From Mycolicibacter virginiensis (lineage in GTDB: Bacteria; Actinomycetota; Actinomycetes; Mycobacteriales; Mycobacteriaceae), in contig NZ_CP092430.2 in assembly GCF_022374935.2 (NCBI RefSeq), positions 3,100,001 through 3,164,000 of the forward strand: DNA of 64,000 nt, read 5' to 3'. The notes under the pieces are model-generated. The model was not told where the DNA came from. It did no database searches and saw nothing but the letters and a program-made list of their open reading frames with translations. Shown here piece by piece: positions 8,944-16,764 of this stretch. The translations under genes were made by a program, and so were the position numbers. Each line of letters starts with the position of its first letter. Positions within the stretch are counted from its first letter, which is position 1.

Positions 8944-9423
8944 TCAGCTCTCGCTGGCCGACTCGGCGGCCTCAGCAGCGGGCGCCTCGGCGGCAGCGTC
9001 AGCCTTGTCGGCTGCCTGCTCAGTCTTTTTTGCCGGCGCCTTCTTCTTCTTGGCGGTGGTGGCCTCGGTGGTCGGGCCGCCCTCGGCCTCGGCCAGCGCG
9101 GCGTTGAACAGCTCCAGCTTGCTCGGCTTGGCCGGCTTGACCTTCAGGCGGCCCTCGGCACCGGGCAGGCCCTTGAACTTCTGCCAGTCCCCGGTGATCT
9201 TCAGCAGCTTGAGCACCGGCTCGGTGGGCTGAGCACCGACCGACAGCCAGTACTGGGCGCGCTCCGAGTCGATCTCGATCAGGCTCGGCTCTTCCTTCGG
9301 GTGGTAGCGACCGATGACCTCGATGGCGCGGCCGTCCCGGCGGGAGCGCGCGTCGGCAATCGCGATGCGGTACTGCGGATTGCGGATCTTACCGAGGCGG
9401 GTGAGCTTGATCTTGACAGCCAT
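8944..9423 (-). CDS. rpsP: 30S ribosomal protein S16 with mycobacterial C-terminal extension
   Basis: A 159-residue S16, a 30S assembly protein. The first 80 residues are the conserved domain ([16 protein letters not shown]). Beyond it a long Ala/Lys/Glu-rich tail, including KKKKAPAKK, is typical of actinobacterial S16 and nearly doubles the length seen in E. coli. The start at 9423 has AGGAG upstream; the ORF extension above it is not coding. It is the first gene of the rpsP-KH-rimM-trmD cluster. The 169 bp upstream (9424-9592) hold no gene that I can see. Confidence 0.96.
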   Translation of the reverse strand: MAVKIKLTRLGKIRNPQYRIAIADARSRRDGRAIEVIGRYHPKEEPSLIEIDSERAQYWLSVGAQPTEPVLKLLKITGDWQKFKGLPGAEGRLKVKPAKPSKLELFNAALAEAEGGPTTEATTAKKKKAPAKKTEQAADKADAAAEAPAAEAAESASES

Positions 9424-9592
9424 GAATAACTCCTGCGATATCACGCTGCAATTCAGCGATGCGGGCGGGATTGCCCACATCCGGTTTTGCCTCGCGTGGT
9501 TGTGTCACCCGCGCGGAGCCCCAACTAGGGTCACGTCGCACGGCGGACAGCCGCCCATTGTGCCAGAAGCAGGCCGGTCAGCAGAAATCGCC

Positions 9593-10012
9593 TCAGGGCA
9601 TCTTCTGGAAGCACTTGGTCTCGGAGCGCCGGCTCATCCGCCACCCGTCGGCGGTGCGGATGAACTCGTCGTCGTACCACAGCCCCACCAGCATCATGGG
9701 GTCGTTCTCCCCGCTGAAGACCATCGGGTTGAAGCAGAAGGTGCGCGCGGTGGCGCTGTCGCCGTCGACACGGATCGCCGGTAGGCCCAGCATGTGGGAG
9801 TAGTTGGCGAAATTGGGCAGTACTTCGGCCAGCCAAGCCTTCACCTCAGGGAAGCGCCCGTCGATACCGCCCAAGGCGCGGTAGTCGATGTAGGCATCGG
9901 AGGTGAACACCGCGTCCAGACCGTCGAAGTTTCGGGTGTCGATCGCGGTCGAGTAGTCGACCAGCAGCTGCTGGATCTCCCAACGGTCTGAAATTTCTTG
10001 TTGGCTCAGCAT
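9593..10012 (-). CDS. SnoaL-like/NTF2-fold protein (Rv2910c orthologue)
   Basis: A 139-residue protein starting MLSQQEISDRWEIQQLLVDY, a typical opening of the SnoaL_4 branch of the NTF2-like superfamily (polyketide cyclases, dehydratases, ketosteroid-isomerase-like proteins). The cavity-forming acidic and aromatic residues (DAYIDYRALGG) are visible, but no catalytic set identifies a reaction. It occupies the position of Rv2910c between rpsP and dacB2. It is divergent from dacB2 with only 47 bp between starts, which must hold both promoters. The ATG at 10012 is chosen over an upstream in-frame codon that would overlap dacB2. Confidence 0.85.
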   Translation of the reverse strand: MLSQQEISDRWEIQQLLVDYSTAIDTRNFDGLDAVFTSDAYIDYRALGGIDGRFPEVKAWLAEVLPNFANYSHMLGLPAIRVDGDSATARTFCFNPMVFSGENDPMMLVGLWYDDEFIRTADGWRMSRRSETKCFQKMP

Positions 10013-10059
10013 TCCTCGATTGAACACTGCAGCGGTAAGGGGCGGTAGGCTAGGCCGCC

Positions 10060-10929
10060 ATGCGGAAAATCTTGGCCGCAATCGCGGCTCTCGCAACCGT
10101 GTTCGCCTCTCCCGCCGTGACTGCCCACGCCGACGCTGCGCAGCCTCTCGGCTCGCCGCCGGTGCCGGTTGGCCCAGCCCCGAACTGGCTGATCGCCGAC
10201 CTGGATTCCGGGCAGGTGCTCGCCGAGCAGAACGGCTACGCCGTGACGCCGCCGGCCAGCACGATCAAGGTTCTGCTGGCGCTGGTGGTGCTCGACGAGC
10301 TGAATCTCGACGACACCATGGTGGCTACCCCGGCCGACACCCACGTGGAGTGCAACTGTGTCGGGGTCAAGGCCGACCACAGCTACACGACACGGCAGCT
10401 GCTGGAGGGCCTGCTGCTGGTTTCAGGCAACGACGCCGCCAACGCACTGGCAGACATGCTCGGTGGGCCTGAGGCGGCGGTGGCGAAGATGAACGCCAAG
10501 GCCGCTGCGGTCGGGGCGACCGATACCCACGCCAGTACTCCGTCCGGGCTGGACGGCCCCGGCGGCCCGGGCGCGAGTACCCCGCACGACCTGGCCGCCA
10601 TCTTCCGGGCGGCGATGGCCAACCCGGTGTTCGCCGAGATCACCGCACAGCCGGCGGCGACGTTCCCCACCGATGCCGGGGAGCGACCGATCGTGAACAT
10701 GAACGAGCTGCTGGCCCGTTATCCGGGGGCGTTCGGCGGCAAGACCGGTTTCACCGACGCCGCCCGCAAGACCTATGTCGGCGGAGCGGCCCGCGACGGC
10801 CGGCGACTGGTGGTCGCCATGATGTACGGGCTCATCCATGAAGGCGGCCCGACCTACTGGGACCAGGCGGCCGCCCTACTGGATTGGGGTTTCGCGCAGG
10901 GGCCGATGTCCAGCGTCGGCAGCCTCTAG
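10060..10929 (+). CDS. dacB2: D-alanyl-D-alanine carboxypeptidase DacB2
   Basis: A 289-residue low-molecular-mass penicillin-binding protein that trims the terminal D-Ala of peptidoglycan stem peptides. A Sec signal peptide (1-24, ending AHA) exports it. The three active-site motifs are complete: SxxK (Ser67-Lys70, STIK), SxN (Ser122-Asn124, SGN) and KTG (228-230). Two cysteines at CNC (98-100) may form a disulfide. It matches Rv2911 in position and size. The 3' end faces the amidohydrolase gene across a long palindrome. Confidence 0.95.
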   Translation: MRKILAAIAALATVFASPAVTAHADAAQPLGSPPVPVGPAPNWLIADLDSGQVLAEQNGYAVTPPASTIKVLLALVVLDELNLDDTMVATPADTHVECNCVGVKADHSYTTRQLLEGLLLVSGNDAANALADMLGGPEAAVAKMNAKAAAVGATDTHASTPSGLDGPGGPGASTPHDLAAIFRAAMANPVFAEITAQPAATFPTDAGERPIVNMNELLARYPGAFGGKTGFTDAARKTYVGGAARDGRRLVVAMMYGLIHEGGPTYWDQAAALLDWGFAQGPMSSVGSL

Positions 10930-10947
10930 CGCTCCCCCACCGCATGC

Positions 10948-11004
10948 TGACTCTGCGGACACCAGGCAAAAGTGCGAGTAACCCGCCTGGTGGACGCAGA
11001 ATCA
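10948..11004. terminator. Long hairpin between convergent genes
   Basis: Arms 10948-10967 and 10985-11004 pair at 17 of 20 positions (left arm begins TGACTCTGCG, right arm ends CGCAGAATCA), around a 17-nt loop. It lies between the 3' ends of dacB2 and the amidohydrolase gene and could terminate both. No U-tract follows on either strand, which is common for mycobacterial terminators. Confidence 0.55.
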
Positions 11005-11013
11005 ACGGGCGCG

Positions 11014-12081
11014 TTAGTACACCCGGCCGCGCAGCATCACCAGATCGGGACTCCCGAGCACCTCGGGGCCGCGTCGCGGATCGTCGGCGAAACAGACCAG
11101 GTCGGCCGGCGCGCCCTGCTCCAGCACCGGTGCCCCCAGCCAGCGGCGGGCATCCCAGCAGGCCGCGCCCAGTGCCTCGGTGCGGCTGAGACCAACCCCG
11201 GACAGGGCGTCGATTTCGTCGGCGATGCGGCCGTGGGCCACCATGCCGCCGGCATCGGTGCCGGCGTAGATCGGCACGCCGGCTTCCCGCACCGCACCGA
11301 TCCGCGATCGGCAGGTGGCGTGCAGCGCGCGCATGTGCGCGGCGTAGGTCGGGTACTTGGCCGCCGAATCGGCGATCCCCGGGAAGTTGTCGATGTTGAT
11401 CAGCGTGGGCACCAGGGCCGTGCCGTTGGCCAGCATCAGCTCGATGATGTCGTCGGTGATCCCGGTGCCGTGCTCGATGCAGTCGATGCCGGCGTTGATC
11501 AGGCCGGGAAGTGCGTCCTCGCCGAAGACGTGCGCGGTTACCCGCGCGCCGTTGGCGTGCGCGGCGTCGATGGCCGACTTCAACACGTCGTCGGACCACA
11601 GCGGCGCAAGGTCGCCGATACCCCGGTCAATCCAGTCCCCCACCAGCTTCACCCAGCCATCACCGCGAACCGCTTGCGCGGCAACGGCTTCCGGCAGTTG
11701 CGCCTCGTCGTCGACGTTGATCGGCAGCCCGGGAATGTAGCGCTTGGTCCGGGCGAGATGCTGCCCGGCGCGGATGATGCGCGGCAGGTCGGCACGGTCG
11801 TCGAATGCGCGGGTGTCGACCGGTGAACCCGCGTCACGGATCAGCAGAACACCGGCACGACGTTCGGTCTCGGCCTGGCGCAGCGCCTCGTCGACGTCGA
11901 TCGGGCCGGCGGGCCCGATCCCGACGTGACAGTGCGCGTCGACCAGGCCCGGGATGATCCAGCCGTCGGAGAAGACGGTCTTCGCGCCGCCGACCGGCTC
12001 GAGGCTGATCGCGCCGTCGACGATCCAGTACTCGACAGGCTGTTCGTCGGGCAGCCCGCGGCCGGAAACGTGGAGCGCCAA
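11014..12081 (-). CDS. Amidohydrolase family protein (Rv2915c orthologue)
   Basis: A 355-residue metal-dependent hydrolase of the amidohydrolase superfamily (imidazolonepropionase/dihydroorotase-like). DAHCHVGIG holds the first metal-ligand pair (His50, His52); later HVFGED, DCIEHGTG and the GTDAGG segment supply the remaining ligands and the catalytic Asp. The substrate is unknown. It begins 1 bp after the ffh stop and is probably co-transcribed with it; the same neighbour relation exists in M. tuberculosis (Rv2915c-ffh). The neighbouring Rv2912c, Rv2913c and pknI found there are absent here. Confidence 0.88.
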   Translation of the reverse strand: MALHVSGRGLPDEQPVEYWIVDGAISLEPVGGAKTVFSDGWIIPGLVDAHCHVGIGPAGPIDVDEALRQAETERRAGVLLIRDAGSPVDTRAFDDRADLPRIIRAGQHLARTKRYIPGLPINVDDEAQLPEAVAAQAVRGDGWVKLVGDWIDRGIGDLAPLWSDDVLKSAIDAAHANGARVTAHVFGEDALPGLINAGIDCIEHGTGITDDIIELMLANGTALVPTLINIDNFPGIADSAAKYPTYAAHMRALHATCRSRIGAVREAGVPIYAGTDAGGMVAHGRIADEIDALSGVGLSRTEALGAACWDARRWLGAPVLEQGAPADLVCFADDPRRGPEVLGSPDLVMLRGRVY

Positions 12082-12082
12082 A

Positions 12083-13642
12083 TTACTTCTGGCCCGGGAA
12101 GTTCAGCTTGGACAGGTCGAAGTCGGCCAGCCCGGGGGGCAGTTCGTTGAGGCCTTCGGGCATCTGCGACAGGTCGGGGAAGCCGGCGGGCATGCCGGGG
12201 CCGCCGGGACCGAACAGGCCCCGCATCTTCGGCGGGGTCGGGCCGCGGCCCTTGCCTTTCTTGCCGGCCTTACCCTTCGCCTTGCGGTTGGAGCTCTTGC
12301 GGCCCAGCCCCGGAAGGCCCAGGCCGCCCATCATCGACGACATCATCTTGCGGGCCTCGAAGAACCGGTCGACGAGCTGGTTGACCTCCGAGACGCTGAC
12401 CCCCGAGCCGTTGGCGATGCGCAGCCGCCGGGAGGCGTTGATGATCTTCGGGTCAGCCCGCTCGGCCGGCGTCATGCCGCGGATGATGGCCTGCAGGCGG
12501 TCCAGCTGGCTGTCGTCGACGGCGGCCAGCGCGTCCTTCATCTGGCCGGCTCCGGGCAGCATGCCCAGCAGGTTGCCGATCGGGCCCATCTTGCGGATCG
12601 CCAGCATCTGCTCGAGGAAATCCTCCAGCGTGAGCTCGCCGGAGCCGATCTTGGCTGCTGCTTCTTCGGCCTTGCGGGCGTCGAAGACCTGCTCGGCCTG
12701 TTCGATGAGGCTGAGCACGTCGCCCATGCCCAGGATGCGGCTGGCCATCCGGTCGGGGTGGAAGACGTCGAAGTCTTCTAGTTTCTCGCCGGTGGACGCG
12801 AACAGGATGGGCGCGCCGGTGACTTCCCGCACCGACAATGCCGCTCCACCGCGAGCGTCGCCGTCGAGCTTGGTGAGGACGACCCCGGTGAAGCCCACGC
12901 CTTCGCGGAACGCATCGGCGGTAGTTACCGCGTCCTGGCCGATCATGGCGTCCAGGACGAACAACACCTCATCGGGCTGCACCGCATCGCGGATGGCGGC
13001 GGCCTGGGCCATCATCTCCTCGTCGATGCCCAGGCGCCCCGCGGTGTCGACGACCACGACGTCGAAGTGCTTGGCCTTGGCTTCGGCCAGGCCGGCTGCG
13101 GCCACGGCGACCGGGTCGCCCGGCGCACCGGTGTCACCGGCGACCGAGGTCCCCGGGTGCGGGGCGAACACCGTGACCCCGGCGCGCTCCCCGACCACCT
13201 GCAGCTGGTTGACCGCTCCGGGGCGTTGCAGATCGCAGGCGACCAGCAGCGGAGTGTGCCCCTGGCCGCGCAGCCAGGTGGCCAGTTTGCCGGCGAGCGT
13301 GGTCTTGCCCGCACCCTGCAGACCGGCCAGCATGATGACCGTCGGCGGGGTCTTGGCGAACGTCAGCTGCCGGGTCTGACCGCCGAGGATGCCGATGAGC
13401 TCCTCGTTGACGATTTTGACGACCTGCTGGGCCGGGTTGAGCGCACCAGAGACCTCGGCCCCCTTGGCACGGTCCTTGATCCGGCCGATGAACGCGCGCA
13501 CCACGGGCAGCGACACGTCGGCTTCCAGCAGGGCCAGCCGGATCTCGCGGGCGGTGGCGTCGATATCGGCGTCGGTGAGACGGCCCTTGCTGCGCAGCCC
13601 CTGCAGGGCCCCGGTCAACCGGTCGGAGAGGGATTCAAACAC
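12083..13642 (-). CDS. ffh: Signal recognition particle protein Ffh
   Basis: A 519-residue SRP54-type GTPase that recognises signal sequences on nascent chains and delivers ribosomes to FtsY and SecYEG. It has the N domain (1-90), a G domain with P-loop GLQGAGKT (107-114), DTAGRLG and TKLDGDARGG, and a methionine-rich M domain (about 310-440), followed by a Gly/Lys/Pro-rich tail (GRKSSNRKAKGKAGKKGK). The partner receptor gene ftsY is present at 28187-29467. Confidence 0.97.
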   Translation of the reverse strand: MFESLSDRLTGALQGLRSKGRLTDADIDATAREIRLALLEADVSLPVVRAFIGRIKDRAKGAEVSGALNPAQQVVKIVNEELIGILGGQTRQLTFAKTPPTVIMLAGLQGAGKTTLAGKLATWLRGQGHTPLLVACDLQRPGAVNQLQVVGERAGVTVFAPHPGTSVAGDTGAPGDPVAVAAAGLAEAKAKHFDVVVVDTAGRLGIDEEMMAQAAAIRDAVQPDEVLFVLDAMIGQDAVTTADAFREGVGFTGVVLTKLDGDARGGAALSVREVTGAPILFASTGEKLEDFDVFHPDRMASRILGMGDVLSLIEQAEQVFDARKAEEAAAKIGSGELTLEDFLEQMLAIRKMGPIGNLLGMLPGAGQMKDALAAVDDSQLDRLQAIIRGMTPAERADPKIINASRRLRIANGSGVSVSEVNQLVDRFFEARKMMSSMMGGLGLPGLGRKSSNRKAKGKAGKKGKGRGPTPPKMRGLFGPGGPGMPAGFPDLSQMPEGLNELPPGLADFDLSKLNFPGQK

Positions 13643-13981
13643 GCCGCCAGCCTATATCTGGTCGGGTCGCGGGCGGGCGGGCCGAGGCGACATGGGGTGA
13701 GCCGAGCGGACAGCGGGCAGCTAACGCCTCCGATATCCGCGGCGCGCTAATTGTAACCGCGGCGTTAGATAAATTGCACAGTTAATGCCGCAATTCCCAT
13801 CCGTTAAACGGCTGTTTCCGAGCTTTCACAACCCGCCTATTTCCGTTAAGGATTAGCGCCCAACCGCTAAGAAAACGTTACCGAACTACTTAATCCCTCC
13901 GGCTACTGCAATGCTTCACAGCATCAATGACCAGCCCGTCGGACCATCACATTCTGGCCCGGCTTCCTGCGAGGAGGATGT
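13643..13981. other. AT-rich intergenic region upstream of the PE/PPE pair
   Basis: A gene-free stretch of 339 bp. Its second half (about 13745-13920) is much lower in GC than the surroundings and contains several GTTA motifs, including the perfect palindrome CCGTTAAACGG (13801-13811), CCGTTAAGG and CGTTACCG. It presumably holds the PE gene promoter. The PE start has a strong GAGGAGG site 6 nt upstream. I see no ORF or RNA gene here. Confidence 0.6.
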
Positions 13982-14800
13982 ATGTCATTTGTGAAAACAC
14001 TCCCCGAATCAATGACCCACGCCGCGGGTCAACTCGCAGGTATCGGCGAAGCGCTCTCCGCCGAGAGCGGCGCTGTGGCGATCCCGACCACCGTCATCGC
14101 GCCGGCCGGCACGGACCCGGTCTCTGCCCTGCAGGCCGCCCTGTTCGCGACCTACGGGAACCTCTACCAGTCGATCAGCGAGCAGGCAGCAACCGTTCAC
14201 CAGCAGCTGGTGCAGGTCCTCGGGCAGAACGCCGGGGCCTACGGCACGGCCGAGGCGACCAACCAGGCGACCTCGTCGATGGACTCGGGGCTCCAGTGGT
14301 TCCTGACCAACATCCTCGGTGTGCCGACCAGCGGCAGTGGTTCCCTGCTCTCGGGCAACCTCGCCAACATCGAAAACATCGGGATGGGCAACTGGGCTTC
14401 GGCCGGCTCGGCACTGCTCGGCTTGGCCGGTGGTGGCCTGCTGGACTTCCCCGAAGAGATCGCCGCCGAAGGTGCCGCCGGGCTCATGGGCTACGAAGCG
14501 CCCGCGGCAATGGCCGGCGTCGGCGCGATGCCGGTGGCGGCCGGGATGGCGCAGGCCACCACGGTCGGCGCCTTGTCTGCGCCGCCCAGCTGGGGGACCG
14601 AGCCGGTGGCGGCCGCGACCGCTGCACCAGCGCGTTTGGCGGCTGCGACCAGCATGGCTACGCCGCACTCCATGCCCGGGATGGCGGCCGTGCCGGCAGC
14701 CATGGCGGCGGCCGGAGCCGGCGATCGCGGCGTCGGGAAGTTCGGCGCCCCGCGGTATGGCGTCAAGCACACCGTCATGCCCAAGCCGACCGCCGTCTAG
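13982..14800 (+). CDS. PE family protein with PPE-SVP-like C-terminal tail
   Basis: A 272-residue PE protein. The PE motif (Pro8-Glu9) and the type VII secretion signal YxxxE (Tyr87-Glu91, YGTAE) at the end of the helical hairpin are present. Instead of PGRS repeats, the remainder is Ala/Gly/Met-rich and contains LSAPPSWGTEP and a terminal PRYGVKHTVMPKP, both strikingly like the SVP motif and C-terminus of PPE-SVP proteins. It is followed 35 bp later by a PPE gene, the usual arrangement for a PE/PPE pair secreted together, here probably by ESX-5. The start is fixed by GAGGAGG upstream. The function is unknown. Confidence 0.9.
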   Translation: MSFVKTLPESMTHAAGQLAGIGEALSAESGAVAIPTTVIAPAGTDPVSALQAALFATYGNLYQSISEQAATVHQQLVQVLGQNAGAYGTAEATNQATSSMDSGLQWFLTNILGVPTSGSGSLLSGNLANIENIGMGNWASAGSALLGLAGGGLLDFPEEIAAEGAAGLMGYEAPAAMAGVGAMPVAAGMAQATTVGALSAPPSWGTEPVAAATAAPARLAAATSMATPHSMPGMAAVPAAMAAAGAGDRGVGKFGAPRYGVKHTVMPKPTAV

Positions 14801-14835
14801 CCACCCGCCCCACCAACGAGAAGGGGAACACAGAT

Positions 14836-16020
14836 ATGTCTTTCGATTTCGGAGCACTCCCCCCGGAGATCGTCTCTGCATGGATGTACAGCGGAGCCGG
14901 TTCCGGACCGCTGATGTCGGCCGCCTCGGCGTGGGGCAGCCTGGCCGCCGAGCTGGAGGCGTCGGCCACATCAGCCCAGCTGGTGCTCTCCGAGCTGGTC
15001 GGCGCAGACTGGACGGGGCCGGCCTCAGCAGCCATGACCAGCGCCGTCACGCCGTACCTCACGTGGTTGAACAGCACCTCGACGGCCGCCTACCAGGCCA
15101 GTTCGCAGGCCATGGCCTCGGCAGGAGCATTCGAGGCCGCCCGCGCGGCGGTGGTGTCTCCCGCGATCATCGCCGCAAACCGGGCCCAGCTGGCGGCATT
15201 GGTTGCGTCGAACTTCTTGGGGGTGAACACCCCGGCGATCCTGGCCACCGAAGCCCACTACATGGAGATGTGGGCGCAGGACACCATGGCCATGTTCGGC
15301 TACAGCACCGCGTCGTCCAGCGCTGCTGCGCTCACCCCGATGACCCCCGCGCCTCAGACCACCAACCCGGTCGGTGCGGCGGTCGCCACCGCCGGCAGTG
15401 CTACTGGTGGGCTCCAGCAGGAGCTGACTCAATCGCTTGCCTCGCTACAGGGTGCACTGCAGGGGCTCCTCTCGCCCTTCGTGGCAGCCGACGGATCGCT
15501 CGGGCCAATCGGAAACGCGGTCGACCTGTTTCTCGGAACACCGCTGTTCGCCAATGCCATCAACGGCGGCGTGAACACCGCGGCCTGGTTCACCGCCACC
15601 GCCATTCCGACGGCGGTATCACTCGGCCACACGCTGGCCCTGGCAGGCCCGGCCAGCCTGGCGTCCGATGTCACCGGCGTCGACGGCCTCGCGGCCGGGC
15701 TGGGTTCTGGGGTCTTGGCGGGTATGACCCAGCCCGTGGGGGCAGTAGCTGCCGCCGGGACACCGGTCTTGGCGGGTCTGGGTCAGGCATCCACGATGGG
15801 CGGGATGTCGGTCCCGGCCAACTGGTCGGCCACGGCAGGCACTCAGCTCGCCGCGTCGACAGGTTCGGGCTGGACGGTTGCCGCCGAAGAGACCGCCGGC
15901 ATGCACGCCGTACCGGCCGGAATGGCTCCGATGGGCGCTGGCGGACGTGGTGGCCTCGGTTCCGGCGGCCCACGCTACGGCTTCCGGCCTACGGTGATGC
16001 CAAAACAGGTGCTGGTGTGA
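14836..16020 (+). CDS. PPE family protein, SVP subfamily
   Basis: A 394-residue PPE protein. The Pro-Pro-Glu motif is at residues 9-11, the WxG turn (WTG) at 59-61, and the SVP signature GMSVPANW lies in the C-terminal third. The last residues, PRYGFRPTVMPKQVLV, closely echo those of the preceding PE protein. PPE-SVP proteins are cell-surface or secreted ESX-5 substrates that pair with a PE partner through their N-terminal helices. The 3' end overlaps the convergent small secreted-protein gene by 32 bp. Confidence 0.93.
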   Translation: MSFDFGALPPEIVSAWMYSGAGSGPLMSAASAWGSLAAELEASATSAQLVLSELVGADWTGPASAAMTSAVTPYLTWLNSTSTAAYQASSQAMASAGAFEAARAAVVSPAIIAANRAQLAALVASNFLGVNTPAILATEAHYMEMWAQDTMAMFGYSTASSSAAALTPMTPAPQTTNPVGAAVATAGSATGGLQQELTQSLASLQGALQGLLSPFVAADGSLGPIGNAVDLFLGTPLFANAINGGVNTAAWFTATAIPTAVSLGHTLALAGPASLASDVTGVDGLAAGLGSGVLAGMTQPVGAVAAAGTPVLAGLGQASTMGGMSVPANWSATAGTQLAASTGSGWTVAAEETAGMHAVPAGMAPMGAGGRGGLGSGGPRYGFRPTVMPKQVLV

Positions 16021-16324
16021 AGCCGGGTGCGCCCTCTTGGTCGCTGGCGATGGCGGGAGCCCCGTCGAGCCGCGCCTCCGGAGGGCGCACCGCGTGCTTC
16101 CGCCGGTCCCCGGGGCAGGTGCGGCCCCGGATGCAGCCGCAGTTGAGGCCGATGATGCAGGCCTGAGGGCTGACGGGGGTCACCCCCGGTAGGGGGCCCA
16201 CACCACTCACAGGGACAGGCGCTGCCTGCGCGATACCGGCCGCTCCGGCTCCGGTGAACCCGACTACCAAGGCTGCGCCTGCTGTACTCAACAAGGCGGC
16301 CGTCATCCTGCCGAAGCGTCTCAT
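15989..16324 (-). CDS. Small secreted cysteine-containing protein, unknown function
   Basis: A 111-residue ORF. From the ATG at 16324 it has an Arg-rich n-region, a hydrophobic core (TAALLSTAGAALVVGFTGAG) and a signal-peptidase site AQA/APVPVSG near residue 35. The mature protein has a tight cysteine cluster (ACIIGLNCGCIRGRTC, four Cys) suggesting two disulfides, then a polar tail. An in-frame GTG at 16363 would add 13 residues. I do not recognise the family. The tail overlaps the end of the PPE gene on the opposite strand, so the C-terminus may be constrained by it. The ORF could be spurious, but the signal peptide argues otherwise. Confidence 0.55.
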   Translation of the reverse strand: MRRFGRMTAALLSTAGAALVVGFTGAGAAGIAQAAPVPVSGVGPLPGVTPVSPQACIIGLNCGCIRGRTCPGDRRKHAVRPPEARLDGAPAIASDQEGAPGFTPAPVLASP

Positions 16325-16764
16325 CGCAATCCCTATGTTTCGTCCGTGTTTCACCCCCTTCACACAAACTAGTTACCGTTTCTGGCATCCGTCTGAAACT
16401 TCCTGGCATCTAACTGAGTCTCTGCAGCTCGCAGCCCCGGCCCAGGCGGACGATCTCGCGGGCAGGCCGTGACTTCGGGCCTTACGACACCGACGCCAAA
16501 AGCCGCCCGGGGATATCGGCGCGACCCCGCCCCATATATTTCCTGGCGGCCTAAATCGGCGGAAATCAATTCCGATCGACTGGCAGAAATTGACTCTTCG
16601 CTGCCCCAGCCAGGACCCGACCAAGGTTGCAGACCGCGCATCTCGAACGTGAATCATGCTAGAAAAGGGATGTTCCCGCCATAGCGGAGTTGCTGATAAC
16701 TATGGAGACAAGGGAATTCCGGCTACACCGCGAGCAGCCAGCAAATCATCTAATTCGGCGGCTC
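16325..16764. other. Low-GC intergenic stretch at the 3' border of truncated glnD
   Basis: About 440 bp without a convincing gene between the small secreted-protein start and the glnD stop. 16540-16740 is distinctly AT-richer than its neighbours. Reading on from glnD in all three frames of the minus strand, I see none of the conserved HD or ACT segments expected of a full-length GlnD; a 22-codon ORF (ATG at about 16769, MRAAELDDLLAARG) ends quickly and is not recognisable. Confidence 0.5.

Noticed and set aside
13927..14800. Long plus-strand frame running across the PE gene into the PPE gene
   Set aside because: Only the part from 14836 is the PPE protein; the upstream part is an off-frame reading of the PE gene, rich in Arg.
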